A stretch of DNA of 64,000 bases from Selaginella tamariscina (lineage: Eukaryota; Streptophyta; Lycopodiopsida; Selaginellales; Selaginellaceae): contig PUQB01000029.1 in NCBI GenBank assembly GCA_003024785.1, positions 720,530-784,529 of the forward strand, written 5' to 3'. Each line of letters starts with the position of its first letter. Positions within the stretch are counted from its first letter, which is position 1. The notes under the pieces were generated by a model. That model ran no database searches, had not been told where the DNA came from, and saw nothing but the letters and a program-made list of their open reading frames with translations. The translations under genes were made by a program, and so were the position numbers. Positions 1 through 11,569 of the stretch are shown here, in pieces.

Positions 1-2507
1 CCATTTCTTCATAACACGCAACATCTTTACAATGAATCTTATCAACAGCCTTATACACTAGTTGCACAATCGAAGACATTAAAAGTTAATTTATATAATT
101 AATTCTTATAAATTATAAATTATTATAATTTGTACAAAACAAATAATAAAAGTACACATATTAAAAAAAAGAGTCGCGTGTAGCTTACAACTTAATTGTA
201 TAAACAAGTCAATATTCGTATTTTGAAAACAAGCTTTTCCAATTTTAAAGAATTCAATATGGTATTATAAAATCTATTTATTATTATTTTATTAAAATTA
301 TTTATTAATTTTGTAATACATGTTAAATAAAAGTGAATGGTTAGAAAATAAACAAATGGTTGGTCGTGTATATATATATGTGTGTGTGTTTTAAACAATA
401 TAGTTTTGCATATACGAAATGTGAAACGTCACTGACACCACATAATAGCGTTCGGTGGCCAATCCGAACACGTTTGGCCGTTCGAATATTTTATTTTGGA
501 ATTAAAAAATATTTTTTATTTAGGGTTTTGTGTACGATGTTTGAATATTTACTGTAAGTTTAACCAGATGGGTTACAATTCAGTAAGATGTAATTAGTAC
601 ATGGAATTACATTTGAATAAAGAAAGGAAGCAAATTTCTTTTAAAGAATTTAAATATTTATTTATATTCATAATAATTTAAGATCAATCAAAAGGTTTAA
701 AAGTTATAACTTACAAAAAGTTTATTTAAAATTTAGATGGGAAATACCCACGAGACCACGACAATACCGAACACATTGTTAATTAATGGAAGTTAAAGTC
801 ATAAAAAAATATATGTGCTGTTTGTGTTTATTAAAAAAATTAATAAATTAGTTAGAAAAAGATGATTAAAATTTTAATTTTATTTTTTTTAATCAAAAAC
901 TTAATTATCCGTTGGGCCGTTCAATTATTCAGCAAATATCATTCGGAACGTTCGGTGGCTACTATCGAAACCAGAGAGACTATATGAGAAGAAATGGCTG
1001 GACATTTATAAAGGTTTTATATGCAACGCACACACGCTCACACACACAGTGGGTATACACAAGAATTTTTTATTTAATCAAATTACATGACTTATCCATT
1101 ATAGAAGTTATAATGAGATCGAGCGTTTGCCCAGCAGTACAGTACATGAGTTCCTACCCCTCTCTCTCTCTCTCTCTCTTATGTAGTGAGTGTTAGACAT
1201 ATTTATAATTTGGTATTTAACTTTAAAGCATTACCAGTTAAACATATATTTAATGTAATATAAACTTCAATATTTAATAAATTATCATAGATATCATGAA
1301 TAAGCAATACCATAATTTTTTATATTGCAATTGGTAAATAAATTATGGATTAATCATAAATTTTTATTGATTTCATTGAAATTCTTTAATTTTGAAGTGT
1401 ATGAAATTTTCAGGTATATATTTAAATTCAAAACTTTTGAAATATATATTAAAATTCCCCTTAAATCACACACAACTAGCATGTTCAAATCTTTGAGAAG
1501 TTAAACCAATCCTGTATGAAGATATATATTTTAATAATCTAATTATATAAAATATAAAATAGTTTAATTTCTATATTCGTAATATAAAATACTTTTTTGG
1601 TATTCACATGATCACACTAAATTATATTATATTATATATTAAGTTTCTGTTACATAGAAACGCACATTATTCTTTCTTACATGTGTTGGTACATTTTGTA
1701 TAGTTACGTACAAAATCAGGTGCGTGTGTATTTATGTGTATGTGTGTGCATGTCTTATGTATATATAGAGACCACATATCAACATGATGTATAAACGTGT
1801 TTCCAGCCAAGTGTGTACACATGGCCAAATTATTTTAATTAAAAATTAATTAAAATGGGGTTTTATAATAAATTACTAAAATAATTAATATAATATTAAT
1901 CAATATCAAAGTGTATATTTATTATTTATTCTTTGTAATTCAGAAAGCACTTCAACCTGTTAAGTCCTCAACTTTAACAATTACGATTTATTATCATTTA
2001 GTGTGTGTATATATTATATAAAAAATTAAGTCCCTATCCCTTAATCATTAAGCTCTTGATCATGCACCATTTACTCTCTGTTATTAACTGCAACTATTTT
2101 TGTTTTTAAATATTGTTCAAGAGGGAATATTATTGAAATTTTACTTTCATTCTCGTAACCGCAAACTGTTTTTAAATATATACGCAAACAAATGAAATGT
2201 TAATTTATGCATATTACAAGAACATATATTTACGTTGTATACATATAATGTGCATATACACATACGTGAGTATATATCCTGTAGCCAAGGTATAAACTTG
2301 TACGTACACATATGCATATGCGCGTGTAAGCAAAGTGAAAAGCTAGAATGGGGATTCAACATTGTGAATTAATTTCGTTGTTTTTTATTTATTTGTTTTT
2401 AAATTTTTACACATGCTACACATGTACGTATCATCCATATAGACGTGTATCTGTATGCAATCTCATTGGTGTGTGCAATGCATAAATTTAATTAAAAACA
2501 AAGTCAT
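1..2507. other. AT-rich intergenic DNA
   Basis: No gene is supported here. The stretch is strongly AT-rich and contains short CA/GT and CT microsatellites, for example a CT run near 1163-1180 and GTGT-rich patches near 1720-1750. The open frames are short and of low complexity and start at arbitrary codons. The end next to 2508 is the 3' flank of the minus-strand uL18 gene. Confidence 0.7.
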
Positions 2508-3953
2508 TTAATAATTGCAAGAGTCTTTAGCAAGTAAAATACCTTTGTCTGCGTGGTAAATACTAATTCCTGAGTTTGCCACAGCCTCAATAACAGCAGC
2601 TAGTTTACCTTCAAGCTTCTCAAGCTTACGTGGCAAATAAATGACAGAGTAGCAATCCGCCTCCTTCGCCCTGTCAGCTAACGTCTCCCCTACTATTCGA
2701 CACGCTGTCAAATCGCAGCGTGAAGGCAACATTGCCCTCATATCCTTAGAATTTGTTGACACAGCCGCCACAACCCTGTGTTGTGTCCTGTAATATATAT
2801 AGATACTTACACTTCAATGATAAATAATGATAGTTTAATGTAATACACTACACACGCACACGTGCACACACACACACACACATAACAAATGTCCATATGA
2901 TATTAGCAGACATCACACAAATATTTATGAAATATCTTATCATCTACATACACGATAGAGAGCTCGTATTATAACTGTTTGAATAGAAAATACCAAGCCA
3001 CACACACACACGTATATAATAGATTCACGCTATATAGAAAATTGGCAATATTGTTTTCATTTTTCTTTTGAATTTGAGCATTGTGTGTTCATTACAAATG
3101 GAAATAGCTCAAGTAAAATTTAATTTAAAAAAACTGAAGAACATAATATACTCATTTAATATAGTTAATTAACTAGTTAAGGATAGATATATACATGCTT
3201 AGCTTCGTTATTTAAGTACCTATGCATGATGGCGGCGTGAACAAATTTCTTAGTCAAGTGTACATCAAGCGTGAAAGGCCTCATATATTTATCTGTGCGT
3301 AGTCTGAATGACTTATGCTTTGGTTCGTTTTCCTCCTCTAGCGACCTGTGTATACATTTACGAGTGTATAAACACACAATGACACACACACACACACTCA
3401 GGCACGCACGCACACTATATATATAATAGGTTATACAGTACATATGCATTTACATACATCATATATGCATATATGTGTATAGGTACACAGACAAGCAACA
3501 CACCACATGTATTACCTGTTGTATCTTCCAACAATTCTTTCCTTCTTTCGCTCAAGTTCAGTTCGCATTCTCTCTGCATCCTCTGGGTCGAGTACCTCAT
3601 ACTTCTCTACCTGTGGCGGCTTCATAACCTGTGCAAGAAAATAGTTAAGATAATAGAGTTTTAATTAAATATATGTTAAATGAAATAGAACAATCCCAAT
3701 GTTTATGAGATATAACATTAATGCAGCTAAACATGTGCATATATATGCATATATATTAGTCACTGTACAACACGTAAAAATGAATTACCAAGCAAGTCTG
3801 AGTGCAAAATCATTATATATTTCTCTAATTTATTAAATTCTAAGCAATTTCTTTAGAAAATAAATTTAATATAAATACCACAGTTCTCCATTGGTGCAGA
3901 TTGTAACCGGACGATTTCAGAAATGCAGCTCGAAGGCGGCACAGCCCTGCCAT
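2508..3953 (-). CDS. Ribosomal protein uL18 (L18p/L5e family), mitochondrial type, four exons
   Basis: Predicted uL18-family protein of 197 aa, expected to bind 5S rRNA or its site in an organellar large ribosomal subunit. I assembled four exons with GT-AG borders that keep one frame: 3953-3879, 3628-3516, 3345-3220 and 2787-2508 (introns phase 0, 2 and 2). The start ATG at 3953 follows a TAGGGTTT-like 5' leader, a motif common upstream of plant ribosomal protein genes. The first 25 residues (MAGLCRLRAAFLKSSG...) are basic and without acid residues, as in a mitochondrial presequence. The C-terminal exon carries the L18p core, with the stretches TNSKDMRAMLPSR, CRIVGETLADRAKEADCY and NSGISIYH. 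A diverged copy lies at 30025-30952. Intron-exon assignment is mine; the family call rests on remembered similarity to plant L18p/L5e proteins. Mitochondrial location is inferred. Confidence 0.8.
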
Positions 3954-6783
3954 TACATAAACCCTAAAACAGAGGAATTGATAAACCCTAAAATTTAAAA
4001 TGCTGGTATATAATAAGTATATAAACTCCAAGTACAATGGAATATTCTATTTCTTCTTTAGATCTTCATAGTTACATTACTTCATATTTAATCATATTAG
4101 GCACGGTGTGTAACATTTACCACATTTTTTTCTCTCTAGGCTCGCACCAATGGAGTGAGTATTTCAAAAACTTGTAAAGATTTCTAAATATTTTTAAGTT
4201 TTAGAATATTCTTAACTCTAGTTATAAATAAAGCATTTTTGTATTTTTGCATATTCTTTTCCCATGTTTTTCATCAATAACAATAATTTTCACGTCTTTT
4301 ATAACTTGCCGTCTCTTTCATCATTCTTTATATTTTCACCTCTCTTTTCATTTTCTATATTTTTCCCTCTCATCTTCATTTTCTATATTTTTCTTATATG
4401 TTTTTATATTTTTCACTTGTCTTCATTTTTCTATATTTCCCCTCTTTTTTAACATATAGTTTTTAATCTTCTTTTCGATCACATCTCTTTAAGAAGGTAT
4501 TGTTGCTAAAATAAATATTATATAATAAAAAATGAAAATGAAGACACAATCGAACTTTGGATTTTAAACTTACTCATTAAAATAAAAAATAAACATGTCA
4601 AATAAGTTTTATGACACATAGTTAGTTTTTGAACATTCATAATCTTTTATATTTATTATGTCATTAAAGTTTAAACTTATACATTGTGATATTTTTGGGG
4701 ATGATTCAACTATAAAAGAACAATTTTAGTCATATTTAAGGATGTTTTATTCAAACCTTAAGACACTTTTGAAAATAATTTAACTCGATATTAAATGTGA
4801 TAATTAATTTTTCAAGAAATATCAAAAGAGCAAGCACTATACAATTTTTTTATTTTATTCTTCTTCTTTTTATTTTTTCTTAAAAGTTCTTATGATTTCT
4901 TTAACACACTCAAAAAAGTTTTTATAGCATTGAGTCTAATTCACAAAAAATAGTTTTCACCATTTAAATAATAAAAACAAATTATTAATAACCTTTGTTA
5001 ATATTATGAAACCTAAATTATAATTTAGACCATTATCCACAATAACTAAATTAAACAACCGAAAATGAAAATATTCAATTTGAGTAAAAATTACATTGTT
5101 GAAAAATAAATGTGTTTTTTCTTCTTTATATTAAAATTCTTATGTAGCTAACATGTTACAACATAAATGACATAAAAATGAATATTAAAAATGCAATAGC
5201 ATTGGATCTTATTTCTTTGACAAAAATGAAGTGAAAGTAAGTTTAAAAGGAGAGAATTAATTAATATGTTCAATGTATATCACATGTATAACTGACCAAA
5301 GTCCTAGTCAATATTTTATTTAATAGTACAAACTTTATAATGTAAAGTAAATTTTGAAGATTTATTATTATTTTTTAAACATAAGTTAGGAAATTTTTTA
5401 CCATGAATCTGCATTAGTTATTCAATGTGTTACTTTAAACATTTATGAGGTAATCAATTCAAAAGTGTCACTTAATTTCAATCCTAATAATGCATAGATT
5501 TTAATATTTTTTTTAGATAAGTTCTCAGTAAAATGATCGATCTCATTAATAATAAAGCCAAGAAATATAATAAGTCTTCTTAGTAATGATGGGTACGTCA
5601 TTGATATAGTTGTAATTTATCAAAGTAAATTTTATATCCATGGTACACAATTAAGAGCTTGGCGAGAATATAATATTTAGTGAGAAGTTATCTCATGTTT
5701 TAAAAGCCATGAGATTATTAGTTGCCACACATTTAAATCCCGATTATAAAATGTTTTTTGCTGTATTGCAACTCAAAAGCATAGTACTGTGGTAGCCAAG
5801 GGACACATTAAATAATTAAATACATTTTTAAAAAAACTTCAAATGCAATTGTTACAGTTTTAATTGAATGGGTTGGCCACCCAAGTAAAGATTTGTAGAA
5901 TATGTGAAATAAAAAATCATGCGATATTAAGTCAAATTGTTTATGGGCCTTTTCATAAACACCAATTGGCCTTTACTTTTTAATAAAAGGTAAAGGATAA
6001 AATACTGATAATTACTCATAATTTTTTGCAAAGATAACAATAATAAAGATGTGAATATGTGGATAATGAAGATGTTTCTGATGAGAAGAGCAAAAAGACT
6101 TTGATTTTTAATAAATTAAATGAAAAACCTAAATAAACTGAAATTGATATTGTAATATAAACTTTATTAAGATCTTCCAAGTCAACAAACAAGTAATTAA
6201 AGACATGGTGCAATAGCTTCAAGGAGAAAGTTCCTACTTTTTTTGTTGAGGATTAACTAGCATCACTAAAAGAAGGGCCTTTTTAAATATTGGTGATCCA
6301 ACATTTATCAAAACAAGTCATTTAAAAGTAAAACAACAACATGAGATGATAAAAACTGAATGCTAAATGATATAAAATTAATCTCTTAATTCAAATTATT
6401 TGGCATTGAAAAGATACATATAAAGATATAATAAGTTAGTTATAAATTAGGGGCATAAACTATAAATAAATATACTTGCCAAAATTACAAACATAAATTA
6501 CAAAGTTAAAATTTATTACATCATAAAATAATAATACCCTATTGAATTATACGTGACAAATTACACTTTATAGTTATAATAGAGAATTACAAGGTTAGAG
6601 ATGCAACCTACATGAAGACAATATAGGTTACATATACAAATAAAAATATATGTATTTAATTGTTGAAGCGGATAAGGAGGGTGTATATAAATAATGTTTT
6701 AGTATAGTTACATGTATTTTAGAAAATGACATCTGTGTGTGCCTATGTACACACACTTATGCCCACTGACGAGGTACACTTAT
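3954..6783. other. AT-rich intergenic DNA
   Basis: No gene is supported. The first bases are the presumed promoter and 5' leader of the uL18 gene (AAACCCTAAAA repeated on the plus strand). The TTTTCATTTTC-rich patch at 4250-4460 gives open frames only because of low complexity. Around 5690-5790 the plus strand can be read as a peptide faintly like a hAT transposase, but it is too degraded to call. Confidence 0.6.
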
Positions 6784-6995
6784 GTGATCACTGAGGATTA
6801 TGTATGACTTGACCACAAAAACCTTTAGGGATTAGTTGTGGGTTAGGTTAGTACCCTCATTGTCCTAAAGGGGTTGTATTCTTAAGTGAGGACGATTCTT
6901 AAAAGTATTAGAATGATGTCTTAAATTTTATCATGGACATGTGTGGAGCACATTTCTACTTGGTGGGGTTAAAGCATGAACTTATCTATATAAAG
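6784..6995 (+). repeat. Fragment of the 1.6-kb dispersed repeat (copy D)
   Basis: This segment matches about 48021-48215 in the same orientation: both read TTAGGGATTAG/TTAGGGGTTAG, then CCTAAAGGGGTTGTA, then GTGTGGAACACA-like sequence. It is therefore a truncated copy of the repeat found complete at 7389-8996 (opposite orientation) and 46827-48452. Confidence 0.7.
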
Positions 6996-7388
6996 TTAGT
7001 ATTTCTATATAGAAATGTTTATATGTATATTATGTATGAACTAGTCATATTTCATAAATGATGTTGTTTATTGTTATTCATTTGTATGTACGTAAGTACA
7101 AATGTGATTTACTATTAACATGCACAATTATTTATCTGACTATAATTATGATGCAAAAGTTTTCTTGGATTTGTTACATAATAATGCTTATTGTTATCGT
7201 CTATGTATATATCTATTAATGTGTACATAATAAATGTATGATATGTTATGTATAAATTCATCTACCAGCTACTAGCACATTATCTCAACGTAGATGCATG
7301 CATAATGTGTCTGTGAGTGTGTGTGTGTGTGAGATAGAGAGAAGGTGGGACTTGATATGCTAGAATGCATTCGAGTTAACAAGTGAAG

Positions 7389-8996
7389 TGTTAGAGTTTT
7401 AACTTGAAGGGCCAACACGTGGTTGCTAAGTGGCTATCCGATGTCATCACCATGTGTGAGCAATGTTAAGTCTTCCAAGATAACCCCGAGTTTGACTTAG
7501 ATGCCTAATTAAATAGAAGACTTAGAATCTTACCCTAAGTCCCCTAGAATGATCATCCCTCAAACCCTAGAGGATATCTCAAGTAGACTTTAGGATCCTA
7601 TTTCAGTAGACTTAAATAGGCTCACGCCCTAACCCCATAAAGAAGATCTGTCCCCCCCGTAAAAGAGCTAAGGCATCGTCACTTACTCCTTAAGGAATCA
7701 CTCTCATCTAGGAGTACAACCCCTTTAAGGTGATAAGAAGTACCCTGAACCATGACTAACCCCTAAGGGTTTGAGTGGCCAAATCATATTCTAGACTTAG
7801 GACTAGTACTTAATGAGGATGCGAGTGTGCACCATAGGTGGACACGAGTGTTCTTGCTAAGTAAACTCTCCAAGGCTAGGTTTAGATAACCCTAAGTACG
7901 TGACCTCGCAAGTGCCTCATGAAAGAGCTTAAGCTCATGAGCTTAGGTTGTTTAACCCTTAGATCCTAAGGAGAACACTCCCTAGCCAAGTGTGTTAAAG
8001 CACACTTAGTTACGAGACCTAACCTCCCTTGAGCGGATGCCCAAGGCTTAGCACCCTAGTATGAGCACAAGTATGCATGTTTGCTAAAGTATCCAACCCC
8101 TTGGTGACAACCCCATGATACAATCCCAAAGGGCGTGCCTCCAGCGTTGTATCGTGTGACATCTAGCCCAGTGTCACATCTCCATGTGACACTACCTTCC
8201 ACAATGTGGGCTATCATGCCATAACCCTTAGATTCAAGAGTTTCACCAAGTGCCACAAATGTGACTCCTAAATGCCAACTCTAGAACCCCTCAGTTATCC
8301 CTTAGGAACTTGGTAAGGAAACCCTGTCAACCTAGAACCCACAACCACAGTTGGATAAGGACACGAACATGCACTGCTTAGCTGTGAGTGTTGTTTTTAG
8401 CCTAACGTGGAGGAGGGGGTTGGAGACAAGCCTCAACCTCTACCCTTGGAACGTGCAGTCCAACAAGACCTCCTATGCATGGATTCACCAACATTAAGGG
8501 TAGGTTACCTCGAAAGTGGGACGTACCCATGTCGTTTGAAAGTTGAGGCGGCATAACAAAGGGTTGTACCTTAACAACATAAGGTAAAGTTTGCACCGAC
8601 AGAAAAGCAACGAACTTAGTTATGAACCCATGAGCTCTCCTACTACATACTCTACCTTATTCATGTGACGGAGGCCCCCTCTCTTTTCTTGTATGTATAA
8701 GTGGGCTAGCACGGAATGCTAGCCCCTTAGTTAATGAGATGAGTTTTGCACACTAACCCCTACCCCTAAACCCTACCAAAGAGGGGGGGGTTTTAGGGTG
8801 TGGCCTAGGGTTAGGTCAACCCTAAACCCTATTTAACATGCCAAATTCATATAACTAAGATGTCAAAATTGGAGGTGGGTTTTTTAGAAGGTAAGTGCTA
8901 CCTTCGCTTAGAGTTTTTCGCGTTTAAGGACAACCGGCTGGACTACCCTAAACACCTAATCCACTAAGTGAGGCTGTTTCTCACTATCCATCAACA
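7389..8996 (-). repeat. 1.6-kb dispersed repeat, full copy A (possible solo LTR)
   Basis: About 1608 bp that is the reverse complement of 46827-48452. Read on the minus strand it begins TGTTGATGG and its far end reads CTCTAACA, so it has TG...CA ends like an LTR. It is GC-richer than its surroundings and full of CCCTAAG/CTTAGGG-like words. Neither copy has a long conserved open frame; the best shared one is about 66 codons (8056-8256). No target-site duplication is visible at the borders I chose (TGAAG versus TAGGT), so a solo LTR is only one possibility; a large non-autonomous element is another. Confidence 0.7.
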
Positions 8997-10140
8997 TAGG
9001 TAATTGAAAAGCACATTACTGAAAAAAAAAAAGAAAAGGATGATTTACTATGGTCTGCGCCAAAGCACTCACCTTTAAATAGGACACGTGTTTAACATAT
9101 ATTATTTTGTTAGATTCCATAAAGATTATAGTATTATAAAATAATGAAGGTTAACCTATTGACTATTGATTAAGACATTAAAGGTTAAGCCATACCTTTC
9201 CATATGCAAATTTATAATAAATCAAATATAAAACAGTTATATATATATATTTATTATTATTGTTTATAAGCATACTAAAGTTTGTAGGTCTACTAAAATA
9301 CATAGATAAAAGTAGGAAGGCAATCTACAGGGAACAATATAGATCCTATTTGTTAAAAAGACTTAAAATATGTTTAATGAGACATGTATAATGAATTTAA
9401 TTGAATATTCAATGTCAAATTAATGTCACATGCACATTCATTTTTTGTACAAGTGAGATTGATATGTAACTACATATGGAAGTGATCTAAACCATTATAT
9501 ATGGTGATCTTTAACATGATATATGTATAATGAAAGCAAAATATCTAAATCATTGTCATTAATATGATTATATATGTGCTATTTAGCCGCAATGCTTTAA
9601 AGTATTTTTGCATTGTGCAACTTAAACGATTGTGACTATATAATAATAGTGTCAAATGCACTGCATTTGCCTAGAACTAGGCATCTTAGTTTTCTAATGC
9701 TACAATAAAAAGTAGTTTTTCTTCATTTTGTAACTAATATAACAATACACTTACTTCATGATTATTAACAATTTCTAATTTCTTTATGCATAAAAGATTG
9801 AATTTATTGTTCAGTTATGAAGTTGGTGATGCACATAGTGTTGGTTACCCATTATTTATGTGGGTCACTAAGTTGTCTTGTTCAAGAACTTTGTGATCAC
9901 CAAGTTGGTATACCTGATTACTAAGAACAAAATTGGTCACCGTGTTGAATTATGCAAGTAGTGTTAGTCATAAGTATTCTTAATGTTTATCAATTTGTTT
10001 GTTCAAGAGCAAAACTTGTATCATCTTCTTCAATGAATACACAGAGTTGGTCACCACTATTATAAATGCTAACCAACTCAAGTACTTTAGGAACATGTCA
10101 GTTATTTTGTTGGTCATTATTTTAACAAAAGATAATAAAA
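8997..10140. other. AT-rich intergenic DNA
   Basis: No gene is supported. Around 9840-10060 several loose repeats of GGTCACYAAGTTG/GGTCACCGTGTTG occur, the remains of a short tandem or palindromic repeat. The junction with the family D element near 10141 is approximate. Confidence 0.55.
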
Positions 10141-11082
10141 ACTAAATGCAAAAGTGTTAGGTAGAGCACTCACCTCAACCCACCTCATTAGATAGCCACT
10201 AATGACATAGATGTACTAGTTGTTGAGATGGTTGGGCATAAAAGGACCCATTAAGTCATAGGCCACTAGCTCAAAAGGACAAGACACCTGAATAGACTAC
10301 AGTTTACCATGCAACATCGTTGTTGGATTATTATGTGTTTCACAAGGCACACATATCTTGATGTACTCCATCACTGATGAACGCATTCATGGCCAGTAGA
10401 ANNAATGAGTATGCAACTTGTCTAGGATCGTAGCCGTTCCAAGATGAGCTCCTAAAGGTGAGTTGTGGAAGGCAGACAAGTACATCAGCATGAATTAAGT
10501 GGGAATGACTAGCTGTGGAGGAGCATTAGGATTTGTTCCTATGAAGAACAGTAGTTTCTCCCATATACAAAATTGTGATGAGTATTGCTAAAATTGAATG
10601 TTCTCATGAGGTTGAGTGCCACACAAAGGTGTCAAATCCATGGCTCATGTTCCTGAGTAGCCAAAAGAGTAGGAATGTCAGGTAAATGATAGAGAACCAC
10701 TGTGCCAGATGGGTTGATAAGACCAGGTGCATGAGGTGTAAAGGATGTCGAAAGTGTGGAAGGCAAATGGACTTCAAGGACGTGGTGCATGAGACAAAGC
10801 ATCAACATCAACCATGGAGAGACCAAACCAATCACAGATTATGAAGTCATATGGTTGCAATGCCAGCGCCCAACAAGCAAGAGGACCTACCAATTCCTTC
10901 TTTTTAATAGAGATGAGTCAAATGACAGTCACATGGTGGTCACACTCCACATTTGTATGAGACCAATGCAAGTGGGCATGAAACTTCCCAAACACCCAAA
11001 CACCCAAACAATAGCTAAACACTCTTTATCTGAGGTTGAGAAATTGCGTTCAATAGGCATTAGAGTCTAGCTAGCATACGCT
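10141..11082 (-). pseudogene. Old Ty3/gypsy element (family D), RNase H end and integrase fragment
   Basis: Read on the minus strand, the segment gives degraded gypsy pol: a DALSHAPRP-like end of RNase H near 10790, an integrase zinc-binding region of the type PLGAHLGTATILDKL...YWP near 10380-10470, and the start of the integrase core (DLMGPFMPNH...) near 10210-10250. Stops and frameshifts break every domain. This is the 3' part of the element whose gag and RT lie at 16463-18950. The two halves are separated by the younger family A insertion, whose TSD ATAGG flanks the gap exactly. No LTR of family D was found. Confidence 0.65.
10402..10403. other. Two ambiguous bases (NN)
   Basis: The only two N bases in the window, inside the integrase relic of family D. 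They mark an uncalled position in the consensus, probably not a true scaffold gap. Confidence 0.95.
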
Positions 11083-11087
11083 ATAGG

Positions 11088-11447
11088 TGTCAAGTCATGA
11101 CCTAAGAGCATGATAAGAAAAAGGAGGTTTGACTTCAAAAGCAAGGCAAGAGCAAGGAACAAGACAAGAATAAGAAACATGATAAGAATGATCATAGAAT
11201 GACTAGTGTTGATAGTAAATAATTGTACAACAATTAGGTTGGAGCTTTTATACTCACAACTCCAAGAGCTAATCTGAGTTAATATAGGCATGAGCTAAAA
11301 ATAATGTTCCTTATCCTGTAAGCATATCCTATAGGCATATCTTGTAGGTATATCCTGTAAGTATATCTTATAGGCATATTCTGTATTCTATATCATGTAT
11401 CTTGTATCATGTAGGTCGTATCATGTATTCTGTATCAAGTCGTGACA
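11088..11447 (-). repeat. 3' LTR of family A copy 1
   Basis: 360-bp LTR homologous to 16064-16462 and to 59137-59509. On the minus strand it has an AGGATAT-type short repeat array in U3 (about 11310-11440), a TATAAAAG box near 11250, and then TTTACTATCAACAC at the expected transcript start. Confidence 0.9.
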
Positions 11448-11569
11448 ACATCTCTTCCTAAGGACGAGTTCTATAAGTTATGAGACCTGGTTTAGTTGGA
11501 TAACATCAATGGAAGGCAGCAAGCAACCTTGAAAGAAGCATAGAGTAAATTGGATGCAGGTTCTCAAGT

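Noticed and set aside
4247-4459. Two overlapping hydrophobic open frames rich in Phe, Ser and Leu
   Set aside because: Low-complexity TTTTC/TATTTT DNA; no conserved motif and no splice context.
5690-5790. Peptide reading HVLKAMRLLVATHLNPDYKMFF on the plus strand
   Set aside because: Faintly hAT-like but isolated, with stops on both sides and no supporting domain.
8056-8256. Conserved small protein shared by 8056-8256 and 47564-47770
   Set aside because: Similarity equals that of the surrounding non-coding repeat and the reading diverges at the C-terminal end by frame changes.
7389-8996. Telomere-like CCCTAAA words as an interstitial telomere
   Set aside because: The words are scattered and imperfect, not tandem, and belong to the dispersed 1.6-kb repeat.
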